Notes: a model not told the origin generated them from the sequence alone. A stretch of DNA of 64,000 nucleotides from Rhizobiaceae bacterium (GCA_028281105.1 JANQKQ010000040.1:1-64000), one strand, 5' to 3'; counted from the stretch's first letter, positions 1-9,569 are shown. Made by a program: numbers and translations.

Positions 1-62
1 CCCAGCCACCCCCTCGAGGATACTGCCGTGGGGTGGCTGGGAGGGGGAGCGGGCCGGAGCCG
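1..62. repeat. Long palindromic element with conserved loop, copy 1 (cut by window start)
   Basis: Positions 1-12 and 30-41 are perfect 12-bp inverted arms around a 17-nt loop containing AGGATACTGCCGT. The right flank to position 62 matches the right arm of the element at 55268-55350 at all but four aligned positions. One difference inside the paired part (C at 37 opposite G at 5, against a T-A pair in the other copy) preserves base pairing. The left part of the element lies outside the window. Confidence 0.7.
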
Positions 63-102
63 ATCCCGCGCCAGCGGGAAATAGCTTAAGTGAAGGCGAA
101 CC

Positions 103-1026
103 ATGGCGGGCAAATCACCGGTCAAGATGATCATCGACACGGACCCGGGCGTCGATGACGCCATGGCGATCCAGTTCGCGCTACTGCATCGCGATATCGA
201 GCTGATCGGGCTGACCACCATCTTCGGCAACGTCACCACGCAGACGGCGACCCGCAACGCGCTGTACCTGGCAGAACTGGGCGGCGCCTCGCTGCCGGTG
301 GCGGCGGGTCCGGCCACGCCGCTGGCGATCGAACCGCATCCGATCGGCGATTTCATCCACGGCAAGCAAGGGTTCGGCGATCTGGATACCGTCGATGCAA
401 AAGGCGCGCCCGCGCCATTGTCGGCGGCCGAGTTCCTGGTGCGCGCATGCGCCGCCGCGCCGGGGCAGGTGACCATCTGCGCCGTCGCGCCGCTCACCAA
501 CCTGGCGCTGGCCCTGAAGTTGGATCCGGGCATCGCCAAGACCGTCGGCCAGGTGGTGGTGATGGGCGGATCGGTCAACGCCGGCGGCAACGCCAGCCGC
601 TACGCCGAGGCCAACATCTGGCATGATCCCCACGCCGCCGACAAAGTGTTCGCCGCCGACTGGCCGGTGCGCATGATCGGCCTGGATGTGACCAACCGCA
701 TCACCTGCACGCCGGCCGATTTCGAGGATCTCAAGGCGCGCTCGCCCGTCATCGGCGGCTTCCTGCACCACATCTCCCAGTTCTACATGGACTTCTACCA
801 GTCCCGTCGCGGCGAGCGCGCATGTGCCCTGCACGACCCCGCCGCCGTCATCGCCGCCATCCGCCCGGACCTTTTCGAACTGACCGCCGCGCCGCTGTGC
901 GTGGCGCTGGAAGGCGACGAGGCCGGCAAGACCTATGTGGACGCGGATGCGGACCGCTCGTCTTGCAAGTTTGCATCCGATGTCGACATAGAAGCAGTTA
1001 AGGATTTGTTTCTAAAGGTTTTCTAG
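103..1026 (+). CDS. Nucleoside hydrolase (inosine/uridine-preferring family)
   Basis: This 307-residue protein should hydrolyse the N-glycosidic bond of ribonucleosides to give ribose and a free base in the cytoplasm. The N-terminal Asp cluster DTDPGVDD (residues 12-19), which binds Ca2+ and ribose, is intact. A second conserved block, LHDP, places the metal-binding Asp at residue 245. Length is normal for the family (300-320). The ATG at 103 is preceded by AAGTGAAGG. It sits just upstream of a nucleoside-type ABC transporter and a pyrimidine degradation locus, so uridine or cytidine-type substrates are plausible, but purine nucleosides cannot be excluded from the motifs alone. Confidence 0.92.
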   Translation: MAGKSPVKMIIDTDPGVDDAMAIQFALLHRDIELIGLTTIFGNVTTQTATRNALYLAELGGASLPVAAGPATPLAIEPHPIGDFIHGKQGFGDLDTVDAKGAPAPLSAAEFLVRACAAAPGQVTICAVAPLTNLALALKLDPGIAKTVGQVVVMGGSVNAGGNASRYAEANIWHDPHAADKVFAADWPVRMIGLDVTNRITCTPADFEDLKARSPVIGGFLHHISQFYMDFYQSRRGERACALHDPAAVIAAIRPDLFELTAAPLCVALEGDEAGKTYVDADADRSSCKFASDVDIEAVKDLFLKVF

Positions 1027-1241
1027 CGACAGTTCGCACGTTCGCGGCGACCTGGTCCGGCCTACCATCAAAGGTTGAAAGCTCGGTGCCGGGGCCGCCA
1101 CTACGACTTGAAATGTCATTTTGGACACGATACCGTCATCGCCTGAAAATCCTAGCGCCCGCAAAAAGGGCAGCGCGGATCGCCTTATCGCGGCCGCGTT
1201 TAGAAGAGCAAGGCATACCATTCCAAACAGGGAGCACAGGC

Positions 1242-2240
1242 ATGAGAATTCGCACCATACTACTATCGATCGCTGCGTTTGCGATGGCATTCGCAGCGCA
1301 TGCGATGGATTTCAAGCCCGCCGTCGTCTACGACATGGGCGGCAAGTTCGACAAATCCTTCAACGAAGGCATCTCCAACGGCGTCGCCAAATTCGCCGAA
1401 GAGACCGGTGTCGAGGTGATGGAGTTCGAAGTCACCGCCGAGCCTCAGCGCGAGCAGGCGATGCGCCGCATGGCCGAGCGCGGCGCGACCATCGTGCTGG
1501 GCGTCGGCTTCGCCCAAGCCGATGCGATGAACAAGGTTTCGGCCGAGTTCCCGGACGTGAAATTCGCCATCATCGATGTGTACTGGCTCGATCAACCGAA
1601 CCTGCGCCAGTACTCCTTCAAGGAACATGAGGGCAGCTATCTGGTCGGCATCGCCGCCGCCATGGCCTCGCAGACCGGCAAGGTCGGCTTCGTCGGCGGG
1701 ATGGACATCCCGCTCATCCGCAAGTTCGCCTGCGGCTACGTCCAGGGCGTGATGGCGACCAATCCGGACGCCGAAATCTTCCAGAACATGACCGGCTCGA
1801 CGCCTGCCGCCTGGAACGACCCGGCCAAGGGTGCTGAACTGACCCAGAGCCAGATCGACCGTGGCGCCGACGTGGTCTACCACGCCGCCGGCGGCACCGG
1901 CACCGGCGTCATCCGCGCCGCCGCCGACGCGGGCAAGCTGGCCATCGGCGTCGATTCCAACCAGAACCATCTGGCTCCGGGCTCGGTGCTCACCTCGATG
2001 CTCAAGCGCGTCGACGTGGCCGCCTACAACACCTTCAAGGACGCCATGTCCGGCGACTTTGAAACCGGCATAAAGGTGCTCGGCCTGGCCGAAGGTGGCG
2101 TCGACTGGGCGCTGGACGACAACAACGCCCCGCTCATCAACGACGCGATGAAGGCCGCGATCGACGACGCCAAGGCGAAGATCATCTCCGGCGACATCGT
2201 GGTTCACAACTACGAGTCCGACAACAACTGCCCGTCCTGA
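1242..2240 (+). CDS. BMP family ABC transporter substrate-binding lipoprotein-like protein
   Basis: The 332-residue protein is the likely periplasmic nucleoside-binding component of the importer encoded next to it. It begins with a typical signal peptide (charged MRIR, hydrophobic stretch, AHA cleavage site before MDFKP). The mature start KPAVVYDMGGKFDKSFNEG is the hallmark of the BMP/PnrA family, with GTGVIRAA and a conserved ligand-pocket region later. I chose ATG 1242 rather than the longer frame start at 1086 because only this start gives a signal peptide, and AGGGAG lies about 7 nt upstream. No lipobox Cys is visible, as usual in Gram-negative members. Whether purine or pyrimidine nucleosides are bound is not shown by the sequence. 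Confidence 0.92.
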   Translation: MRIRTILLSIAAFAMAFAAHAMDFKPAVVYDMGGKFDKSFNEGISNGVAKFAEETGVEVMEFEVTAEPQREQAMRRMAERGATIVLGVGFAQADAMNKVSAEFPDVKFAIIDVYWLDQPNLRQYSFKEHEGSYLVGIAAAMASQTGKVGFVGGMDIPLIRKFACGYVQGVMATNPDAEIFQNMTGSTPAAWNDPAKGAELTQSQIDRGADVVYHAAGGTGTGVIRAAADAGKLAIGVDSNQNHLAPGSVLTSMLKRVDVAAYNTFKDAMSGDFETGIKVLGLAEGGVDWALDDNNAPLINDAMKAAIDDAKAKIISGDIVVHNYESDNNCPS

Positions 2241-2258
2241 TCGACTCAGGCGCGGCAC

Positions 2259-3818
2259 ATGGCGAAAAACAAGAAGAAAGACGGCGCTTCGGCGCCGTCT
2301 TTGGCACTTAGCCTCAGCGGAATCTCCAAGAGCTTCGGACCGGTTCACGCCAACCGGGACGTTGCGCTCGACGTCCACAAGGGCTCGATTCACGGCATCA
2401 TCGGCGAGAACGGCGCCGGCAAGTCGACCCTGATGAACATTCTGTATGGGCTGTATTCGGCCGATGCCGGCCAGATCGCCATCGACGGCAAGCCGGTCCG
2501 CATCGCCTCGTCCTCCGACGCCATCGCCCACGGCATCGGCATGGTCCACCAGCACTTCATGCTGGTCAAAACCTTCACCGTTCTGGAAAACGTCATGCTC
2601 GGCGCCGAGAAGGGCTTCCAGCTCGACTCGTCCGTCGAAGCCACCCGCGCGCAGCTCAAGAAGATGGGTGACGAATACGGCCTGTCGGTCGACCCCGACA
2701 CGCTGATCTCCGACCTGCCGGTCGGTCTGCAGCAGCGCGTGGAGATCCTCAAGGCGCTGCGCGGCGCCAACATCCTCATTCTCGACGAACCGACCGGCGT
2801 GCTCACGCCCCAGGAGACCCAGGGCCTGTTCGAGATCCTGCGCGCGCTGCGCGATGAAGGCACCACCATCCTGTTCATCACCCACAAGCTGCACGAGATC
2901 ATGGCGCTGACGGATCGCGTGTCCGTGATGCGCCAGGGCGAGATGGTCGCCCACCGCGAGACCGCCAAGACCGATATGGAGGAACTCGCCCAGTTGATGG
3001 TCGGCCGCAAGGTGCTGCTGCAGGTCGAGCGCACCAAGGTCGAAGCCGGCGAACCGGTGCTGCAGGTGCGCGATCTGGAATATGTGGACGCCGCCGGGGT
3101 CAAGCGCGTCGACGGGCTCAGTTTCGATGTGCGCGCCGGCGAACTGCTGTCGGTCGCCGGCGTCGCCGGCAACGGCCAGACCGAACTGCTGTACATGCTC
3201 TCCGGCATCCTGGCACCCACGGGCGGCTCGATCGAGATCGGCGGCGCAAAGGTCACCGCCGACAATCCGGTCGACGCGGCGCACATGCGCGATCTGGGCG
3301 TCTCCCACGTGCCTGAGGATCGGCACAACCGCGGCCTGGTGCTGCCATTTGACGCGAAAGAGAACTCGATCCTCGGTCATCACAACGATCGTGAGCTCGG
3401 CGGCCTGCTGTTCGATCGTGCCGCGATCGCCGAACGCGCCACCCGGCAGGTCACCGAGTTCGACGTGCGCCCGCCCAATATCGATCTGCGCGCCGCGCAA
3501 TTCTCCGGCGGCAACCAGCAGAAGCTGGTCCTGGCGCGCGAGATCGACGCGGCGCCATCGCTGTTGCTGATTGGCCAGCCCACCCGCGGCGTCGACATCG
3601 GCGCCATCGAGTTCATCTATTCGCGGCTGATGGAGATGCGCGCGGCCGGCTGCGCCATCCTGCTCGTTTCGGTGGAACTGGAGGAGGTGATGAGTCTGTC
3701 CGACCGCATCCTCGTCATGATGGACGGCCGCCAGATCGGCATCGTCGACCGCGACGCGGCCGATGAGAACATGCTGGGCCTGATGATGGCCGGCGTTTCA
3801 TCGGAGAAGGCGGCATGA
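2259..3818 (+). CDS. Nucleoside ABC transporter ATP-binding protein (two ATPase domains)
   Basis: This 519-residue protein carries two tandem ABC domains, as in sugar and nucleoside importers of the CUT2/BMP type. Domain 1 has Walker A GENGAGKST (residues 49-57), a VGLQQRVEI signature and Walker B ILILDEPTG. Domain 2 has a degenerate Walker A (AGVAGNGQTE), signature FSGGNQQK and a modified Walker B LLLIGQPTRG. One competent and one degenerate site is normal for this class. It begins 18 nt after the binding protein and its last codons overlap the first permease (ATGA), so the four genes form one operon. Confidence 0.94.
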   Translation: MAKNKKKDGASAPSLALSLSGISKSFGPVHANRDVALDVHKGSIHGIIGENGAGKSTLMNILYGLYSADAGQIAIDGKPVRIASSSDAIAHGIGMVHQHFMLVKTFTVLENVMLGAEKGFQLDSSVEATRAQLKKMGDEYGLSVDPDTLISDLPVGLQQRVEILKALRGANILILDEPTGVLTPQETQGLFEILRALRDEGTTILFITHKLHEIMALTDRVSVMRQGEMVAHRETAKTDMEELAQLMVGRKVLLQVERTKVEAGEPVLQVRDLEYVDAAGVKRVDGLSFDVRAGELLSVAGVAGNGQTELLYMLSGILAPTGGSIEIGGAKVTADNPVDAAHMRDLGVSHVPEDRHNRGLVLPFDAKENSILGHHNDRELGGLLFDRAAIAERATRQVTEFDVRPPNIDLRAAQFSGGNQQKLVLAREIDAAPSLLLIGQPTRGVDIGAIEFIYSRLMEMRAAGCAILLVSVELEEVMSLSDRILVMMDGRQIGIVDRDAADENMLGLMMAGVSSEKAA

Positions 3819-4924
3819 CCTCCCACGGCCTTCCGCGCTGGGCCGATGTGGGCCTGTTGCCGCTGATCAACATCCTGGCCGCGGTGATCGTCTCCGGCGT
3901 GCTGATCTGGGTGATCGGCGAGAACCCGTTCGAGGCGATGGCGGTGATGTTCAACGGCGCCTTCGTCTATTCCGGCGGCTTCGGCTACACGCTCTACTAC
4001 ACCACCAATTTCATCTTCACCGGGCTCGCCGTCGCCGTCGCCTTCCACGCCGCCATGTTCAACATCGGCGGCGAGGGCCAGGCCTATATCGGCGGCCTTG
4101 GCGCCGGCCTGGCCGTGCTGATGGCCGATTCCTTCCTGCCCGGCTTCCTGCTGATCCCGTTCGCCGTGGCCTTTGCCGCCCTGTTCGGCGCCGCCTGGGC
4201 GTTTATTCCCGGCTACCTGCAGGCGACCCGGGGCAGCCACATCGTCATCACCACCATCATGTTCAACTTCATCGCCGCCTCGGTGATGGTCGGCCTGCTG
4301 TCTGGGCCGATGATGCGCGAAGGCCAGGGCTCGCCGGAAACCCGCATCTTCGAGCCCAACGGGCACATGCCCTACATGCACGAGATGCTCGGCTGGATCG
4401 GCATAGAAGTGGCCCGCTCGCCGCTCAACCTTTCGCTGGTGATCGCGCTGGCGGCCGCCGTGCTGGTCTGGTTCATCATCTGGCGTACCCGCTTCGGCTA
4501 CGCCGCGCGCACCTTCGGCCACTCACCCGGTGCCGCCGAATATGCCGGCATCAACACCACCTGGCTGATCATCGCCGTACTCGCCCTGTCCGGCGCGCTA
4601 GCCGGCATGATGGCGTCCAACGCCGTGCTGGGCGAGCCGCACAAGATCGTGGTCAACTTCACCAGCGGCTACGGCTTCACCGGCATCGCCGTGGCGCTGA
4701 TGGGGCGCAACCACCCGGTCGGCATCATCTTAGCCAGCCTGCTGTTCGGCGCCCTGTTCCAGGGCGGCACCGAGCTCGACTTCGAGTTCCAGACCATCAC
4801 CCGCGAGACCGTCCAGGTGGTTCAGGGCCTGATCATCCTGTTTTCCGGCGCGCTCGCCTACATGTTCGCGCCGATGCTGGCGCGCATCCTGTTCATGATC
4901 ACCCCGGAGCGTGAACCGGCATGA
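3815..4924 (+). CDS. Nucleoside ABC transporter permease (YufP/NupP type)
   Basis: A 369-residue integral inner-membrane protein with about eight to ten hydrophobic segments. The GGEGQAYIGGLGA block near residue 89 and the later GPAEYAGIN-like stretch (PGAAEYAGINTTW) are typical of the BPD_transp_2 permease paired with BMP transporters. The start overlaps the stop of the ATPase gene (ATGA at 3815), and the end overlaps the next permease in the same way, which suggests translational coupling. It would form half of the membrane channel. Confidence 0.93.
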   Translation: MTSHGLPRWADVGLLPLINILAAVIVSGVLIWVIGENPFEAMAVMFNGAFVYSGGFGYTLYYTTNFIFTGLAVAVAFHAAMFNIGGEGQAYIGGLGAGLAVLMADSFLPGFLLIPFAVAFAALFGAAWAFIPGYLQATRGSHIVITTIMFNFIAASVMVGLLSGPMMREGQGSPETRIFEPNGHMPYMHEMLGWIGIEVARSPLNLSLVIALAAAVLVWFIIWRTRFGYAARTFGHSPGAAEYAGINTTWLIIAVLALSGALAGMMASNAVLGEPHKIVVNFTSGYGFTGIAVALMGRNHPVGIILASLLFGALFQGGTELDFEFQTITRETVQVVQGLIILFSGALAYMFAPMLARILFMITPEREPA

Positions 4925-5895
4925 GCGATTTCCTGTTGCAACTGGCCTTGGCGCTCGATGCCATGTTCCGGGTGGCGACCCCGCTGATCCTGTGCGCCAT
5001 GGCGGGCATCTTCTCCGAGCGGTCCGGCATCATCGACATTTCGCTCGAGGGCAAGATGCTCGCCGGCGCGTTCGCCGCCGGCGCGGTCGCCGCGCTGACC
5101 GGCTCTCCATGGGCCGGGCTGGGCGCGGCCATCATCGTCTCCATCCTGCTCGGCCTGCTGCACGGTTTCGCCTGCATCACCCATCGCGGCAACCAGGTGA
5201 TTTCCGGCCTGGCGATCAACATTCTCGCTTCCGCGCTCGCCATCGTGCTCGGCATCGCCCTGTTCCGCCAGGGCGGCCAGACGCCGTCGCTCGGCCAGTC
5301 CGAACGCTTCCGCCCGATCGAACTGCCGTTCGCCGAAGCTCTGCAGAATGTACCCGTCCTGGGGATGATCTATTCCGAGATCGTCTCGGGTCACAACCTG
5401 CTGGTCTACGTCGCGCTCGCCGCCGTCCCGATCACCGCCTGGGTGTTGTTCAAGACCAGCTTCGGCCTGCGCATCCGCGCCGTCGGCGAGGCGCCCGAGG
5501 CCGTCGACAGCGCCGGCATCTCGGTCTACCTGCTGCGCTACCGCGCGGTCATCATCGCCGGCCTGTTGTGCGGCATCGCCGGGGCCTATCTGTCGATCGC
5601 CCACGGCGGCGCGTTCATCCGCGACATGTCCGCCGGCAAGGGCTACATCGCGCTGGCGGCCGTGATCTTCGGCAAATGGCGGCCGATGGCGGCCCTGTTC
5701 GCCTGCCTGCTGTTCGGCTTCCTAGAAGCGGTGACCGCGCGGCTGCAGGGCGTCGAGCTTCCCATCATCGGCGAGGCGCCGGTCGAGTTCATGTTGGCCG
5801 CCCCCTATATCCTGACCGTGATCCTGCTCGCCGGCTTCATCGGCTCGGCGATCCCGCCGCGCGAGATCGGCGAACCTTATCCTAAAGAAAAATAA
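4921..5895 (+). CDS. Nucleoside ABC transporter permease (YufQ/NupQ type)
   Basis: The second permease, 324 residues, strongly hydrophobic. It contains the family features IFSERSGIIDISLEGKML near residue 32 and VGEAPEAVDSAGI near residue 193, the conserved cytoplasmic loop that contacts the ATPase. Start ATG overlaps the upstream stop by four bases. It closes the BMP operon; about 145 nt separate it from preT, and that gap contains a RutR-like site, so transcription of preT probably starts anew there. Confidence 0.93.
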   Translation: MSDFLLQLALALDAMFRVATPLILCAMAGIFSERSGIIDISLEGKMLAGAFAAGAVAALTGSPWAGLGAAIIVSILLGLLHGFACITHRGNQVISGLAINILASALAIVLGIALFRQGGQTPSLGQSERFRPIELPFAEALQNVPVLGMIYSEIVSGHNLLVYVALAAVPITAWVLFKTSFGLRIRAVGEAPEAVDSAGISVYLLRYRAVIIAGLLCGIAGAYLSIAHGGAFIRDMSAGKGYIALAAVIFGKWRPMAALFACLLFGFLEAVTARLQGVELPIIGEAPVEFMLAAPYILTVILLAGFIGSAIPPREIGEPYPKEK

Positions 5896-5956
5896 CTCCG
5901 CTTCCCCGTGGCGGAGGCGCCATCGGCGTCGGCTTTCGGCCGGCCTTTCGACAAAA

Positions 5957-5972
5957 TTTACCGTTTGATAAA
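5957..5972. promoter_or_regulatory. RutR-like operator upstream of preT
   Basis: TTTACCGTTTGATAAA matches the published E. coli RutR consensus TTGACCANNTGGTCAA at 10 of 14 fixed positions. It shares a 12-of-13 match (TTTGRTAAAAATT, from 5964) with the site at 11909-11921 beside the RutR-like gene. It lies 69-84 nt upstream of the preT start. Binding is inferred, not shown. Confidence 0.55.
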
Positions 5973-6040
5973 AATTCTCCCTTGCGTTACCAATTGGAGC
6001 GGTTCCAAACAAGCGAACCGGCGGCACATGGGAGGAATGG

Positions 6041-7396
6041 ATGGCGCCAGACCGACTGCGCGAGGGCATCGCGCCGGCCCGCCTGGGTGCGGAACAATAT
6101 GCCGACAATTTCGCCGACCTGCATCCGCCGCTCAGCGAGCACGAGGCGATGGTCGCCGCCGACCGCTGCTACTTCTGCTACGACGCGCCCTGCGTGACGG
6201 CCTGCCCGACGCAGATCGACATTCCGCTTTTCATCCGCCAGATCGCCACCGGCGACCCGATGGGCTCGGCCAATACGATCTTCGACCAGAACATTCTGGG
6301 CGGCATGTGCGCCCGGGTCTGCCCGACCGAGACCCTGTGCGAGGAGGCTTGCGTGCGCGAGATCGCCGAGGGCAAGCCGGTGCTGATCGGACAGCTGCAG
6401 CGCTACGCAACCGACGTGGCGATGAGCCAGGGCCGCCAGTTCTACGAACGCGCCCAACCCTCCGGCAAGAAGGTCGCCGTCGTCGGCGCCGGTCCGGCCG
6501 GGCTCGCCTGCGCCCATCGCCTGGCCATGCACGGCCACGACGTCGTCGTCCATGATGGGCGGCCCAAGGCGGGCGGCCTCAACGAATACGGCATCGCCGC
6601 CTACAAGACCGTGGACGGGTTCGCCCAGGCCGAGGTCGACTACGTAACCGCCATCGGCGGCATAGAACTCAAACACGAAAGCGCGCTCGGCCGCGACATT
6701 CAGCTCGATCAGCTTCTGGAGGACCACGACGCGGTGTTCATCGGCATCGGGCTGGCGGACGTCAACTCGCTCGACGTGGAAGGCGAAGAGGTCGAAGGCG
6801 TCGCCGACGCGGTCGACTATATCGCCGGCCTGCGTCAGGCCGATGACCTGTCGAAGCTGCCGGTGGGCCGCCGCGTGGTGGTGATCGGCGGCGGCATGAC
6901 GGCCATCGACGTGGCAGTGCAGTCCAAGCTGCTGGGCGCCGAGGAGGTGACGATCTGCTACCGGCGCGGCAAGGACCGCATGAACGCGTCGGAGTTCGAG
7001 CAGGACCTGGCCACCTCTAAGGGAGTGGCGATCCGCCACTGGCTCCAACCCAAGCGGGTCGTCGCCGAAGGCGGCAAGGCTGCAGCGATCGAATTGGAAT
7101 ATACCGAGGAACAAGGCGGTAAGCTCGCCGGCACCGGCGAGACCCTGACCCTGGCTGCCGATCAGATCTTCAAGGCGATCGGCCAGAAACTCGTTTCCGA
7201 TTCACTGGGCGACGCCGGCGTCAAACTGACCGGCGGACGCATCGACGTCGACGGCGAGGGCCGCACGGCCAATACGAAAATCTGGGCCGGCGGCGACTGC
7301 ACCGGCGAAGGCGAAGACTTAACCGTGACCGCCGTCGCCCAGGGCCGCGACGCGGCCGAGAGCATTCATGCCGCGCTGTCGGGCGGTGACGCCTGA
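6041..7396 (+). CDS. preT: NAD-dependent dihydropyrimidine dehydrogenase subunit PreT
   Basis: PreT supplies electrons from NADH to PreA for reversible reduction of uracil or thymine to the 5,6-dihydro form, the first step of reductive pyrimidine catabolism. The 451-residue protein has an N-terminal [4Fe-4S] domain with Cys at 43, 46, 51 and 55 and at 90, 94, 100 and 104, followed by a FAD site VVGAGPAGLACA (147-158) and an NAD site VVVIGGGMTAIDVA. Length fits PreT. GGAGGA lies 4 nt before ATG 6041, within a 13-nt leader (6028-6040) repeated exactly before the aminotransferase gene. Glutamate synthase small subunit is a homologue, but the pairing with preA settles the call. Confidence 0.94.
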   Translation: MAPDRLREGIAPARLGAEQYADNFADLHPPLSEHEAMVAADRCYFCYDAPCVTACPTQIDIPLFIRQIATGDPMGSANTIFDQNILGGMCARVCPTETLCEEACVREIAEGKPVLIGQLQRYATDVAMSQGRQFYERAQPSGKKVAVVGAGPAGLACAHRLAMHGHDVVVHDGRPKAGGLNEYGIAAYKTVDGFAQAEVDYVTAIGGIELKHESALGRDIQLDQLLEDHDAVFIGIGLADVNSLDVEGEEVEGVADAVDYIAGLRQADDLSKLPVGRRVVVIGGGMTAIDVAVQSKLLGAEEVTICYRRGKDRMNASEFEQDLATSKGVAIRHWLQPKRVVAEGGKAAAIELEYTEEQGGKLAGTGETLTLAADQIFKAIGQKLVSDSLGDAGVKLTGGRIDVDGEGRTANTKIWAGGDCTGEGEDLTVTAVAQGRDAAESIHAALSGGDA

Positions 7397-7412
7397 TTGA
7401 AAGGAAAGCAAG

Positions 7413-8243
7413 TTGACCCAGGCGGGACTTGAGGCCGGCGTCGCCGACCACTACACGACCAGCACCCTGCTTGAACGCATCGCCGACGGCCTGGCCAAAG
7501 CCGGCAAGGACCTTCACAGCGCCACGGCCGAGGATCTCAAGCCGGTCGACGAATTCCACATCGGCGGTCTGGTCGCCACGCAGGCGCTGCTTGATCAGGT
7601 CGAGCTTTCCGCGACCAGCCGGGTCATCGATCTGGGCAGCGGCATCGGCGGCACCGCGCGCCATATCGCGCAACGCTCGGGCGCGAAGGTGACCGGCATC
7701 GATCTGACGTCCGAATTTGTCGAAGTTGCGCAGAAGCTGAGCGATCTGGTCGGCGTCAATACGATATTCAAGACCGGCTCCGTTCTGGACATTCCCGAAC
7801 CCGACGATGAGTTCGACCTGGCCACTCTTATCCATGTCGGCATGAACATCGCCGACAAGGACAAGCTGTTCGCCGAGGCCGCCAGGGTGCTGAAACCTGG
7901 GGGGTCATTCGCCGTTTACGACGTGATGCAGACCGCTGACGAGCCGATTTCCTTTCCCGTGCCGTGGGCGACGACCCCGGATCAATCCCATCTTGATCGT
8001 CCGCAGGTCTATCGCGATGCGGCCGCTGGCGCGGGTTTCTCGCTCGTCGCCGAACGCGACCGCAGCGATTTCGCCCGCGATTTCTTCGCCAAGCTGACCG
8101 CCCGCATCGCGGAAAGCGGGCCGCCACCACTCGGTCTGCCGCTGATCTTCGGCGCGCAGGCCGGGGAAAAAATGGCCAACATGCTAGAAAATGTCGACGC
8201 CAAGCGCATCGCACCGGTAGAGATGATCTTCGCGCTCGGCTAA
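7413..8243 (+). CDS. Class I SAM-dependent methyltransferase between preT and preA
   Basis: A 276-residue Rossmann-fold methyltransferase of the UbiE/sarcosine-methyltransferase-like group. Motif I VIDLGSGIGG spans residues 71-80; an acidic residue ends beta-2 (GIDLT), and LKPGGSFAVYDV is the usual post-motif block. The start is TTG at 7413, supported by AAGGAAAG just upstream; no ATG is available near it. It follows preT by 16 nt and precedes preA by 18 nt, so it is co-transcribed with both. preT and preA usually adjoin, so this insertion is unusual. Substrate is unknown; a pyrimidine-related or detoxifying role is only inference. Confidence 0.85.
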   Translation: MTQAGLEAGVADHYTTSTLLERIADGLAKAGKDLHSATAEDLKPVDEFHIGGLVATQALLDQVELSATSRVIDLGSGIGGTARHIAQRSGAKVTGIDLTSEFVEVAQKLSDLVGVNTIFKTGSVLDIPEPDDEFDLATLIHVGMNIADKDKLFAEAARVLKPGGSFAVYDVMQTADEPISFPVPWATTPDQSHLDRPQVYRDAAAGAGFSLVAERDRSDFARDFFAKLTARIAESGPPPLGLPLIFGAQAGEKMANMLENVDAKRIAPVEMIFALG

Positions 8244-8261
8244 CCTTGTGAGGAGGAAGAC

Positions 8262-9569
8262 ATGGCTGATCTTCGCAACGACTTCGTCGGCATCAAATCG
8301 CCGAACCCGTTCTGGCTGGCGTCGGCCCCGCCCACCGACAAGGAATACAATGTGCGCCGCGCCTTCGAGGCCGGGTGGGGTGGCGTAGTGTGGAAGACCC
8401 TGGGCCTCGATCCGCACATCGTCAACGTCAACGGCCCGCGCTACGGCGCCATATGGGGCGCCGATCGCCGCCTGCTGGGGTTGAACAACATCGAGCTGAT
8501 CACCGACCGGCCGCTGCAGACCAATCTCGACGAGATCAAGGTGGTCAAGCGCGACTATCCCGACCGCGCCGTGATCGTCTCGCTGATGGTGCCCTGCGAA
8601 GAGGTGTGCTGGAACGAGATCCTGAAAAAGGTCGAGGAGACCGGGGCCGACGGCATCGAGCTCAACTTCGGCTGCCCGCACGGCATGAGCGAGCGCGGCA
8701 TGGGTTCGGCCGTCGGCCAGGTGCCCGAATATATTGAGATGGTCACCCGCTGGTGCAAGGCGGGCACCCGCATGCCGGTGATCGTCAAGCTCACCCCGAA
8801 CATCACCGACATCCGCTACCCGGCCCGCGCGGCCAACGCCGGCGGCGCCGACGCGGTCTCGCTCATCAACACGGTCTCGTCGATCACCTCGGTCAACCTG
8901 GACACGTTCTCGCCGGAACCCTCGATCGACGGCAAGGGCTCCCATGGCGGCTATTGCGGCCCGGCGGTCAAACCCATCGCGCTCAACATGGTCGCCGAGA
9001 TCGCCCGCGACGCGGAAACCGCCGGCCTGCCGATCTCCGGCATCGGCGGGATCACCACCTGGCGCGACGCGGCCGAGTTCCTGGCGCTGGGCTCGGGCAA
9101 CGTCCAGGTGTGCACCGCTGCGATGACCTATGGCTTCAAGATCATCGACGAACTGACCGCCGGTCTCGCCAACTGGATGGACGAAGCCGGCCACGGCGAC
9201 CTCGATTCCTTCGTCGGCCGCGCCGTGCCCAACGTCACCGACTGGCAGTACCTGAACCTCAACTACGTGGCCAAGGCCAACATCAACCAGGACCTGTGCA
9301 TCCAGTGCGGCCGCTGTTTCATCGCGTGTGAGGACACCTCCCACCAGGCGATCACCTCCACCGTCAACGGAGTGCGCAAGTTCGAAGTGATCGACGAGGA
9401 ATGCGTCGGCTGCAATCTGTGCGTCAACGTCTGCCCGGTGGAAAACTGCATCACCATGGACCCGCTTCCCGAAGGCGTCATCGACAAGCGCACCGGGTTG
9501 AAGGTTGACCCCACCTATTCCAACTGGACCGAGCATCCGAACAATCCAGCCAGGCAGGCGGCCGAGTAA
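8262..9569 (+). CDS. preA: NAD-dependent dihydropyrimidine dehydrogenase subunit PreA
   Basis: This is the catalytic subunit that binds FMN and reduces uracil or thymine. The 435-residue protein has an N-terminal dihydroorotate-dehydrogenase-like barrel, with ELNFGCPHGMSERGMG (the FMN/substrate loop carrying the active-site Cys) near residue 130. It ends in two [4Fe-4S] motifs, CIQCGRCFIAC (near 346) and CVGCNLCVNVC (near 383). AGGAGGAAG precedes ATG 8262. It closes the preT-methyltransferase-preA unit. Length and domain order match known PreA. Confidence 0.95.
   Translation: MADLRNDFVGIKSPNPFWLASAPPTDKEYNVRRAFEAGWGGVVWKTLGLDPHIVNVNGPRYGAIWGADRRLLGLNNIELITDRPLQTNLDEIKVVKRDYPDRAVIVSLMVPCEEVCWNEILKKVEETGADGIELNFGCPHGMSERGMGSAVGQVPEYIEMVTRWCKAGTRMPVIVKLTPNITDIRYPARAANAGGADAVSLINTVSSITSVNLDTFSPEPSIDGKGSHGGYCGPAVKPIALNMVAEIARDAETAGLPISGIGGITTWRDAAEFLALGSGNVQVCTAAMTYGFKIIDELTAGLANWMDEAGHGDLDSFVGRAVPNVTDWQYLNLNYVAKANINQDLCIQCGRCFIACEDTSHQAITSTVNGVRKFEVIDEECVGCNLCVNVCPVENCITMDPLPEGVIDKRTGLKVDPTYSNWTEHPNNPARQAAE

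Noticed and set aside
1263-3500. 745-residue minus-strand frame over the BMP and ABC genes
   Set aside because: It is a shadow of high-GC coding sequence: low-complexity Ala/Gly/Arg/His content, no recognisable domain, and well-supported genes on the plus strand.
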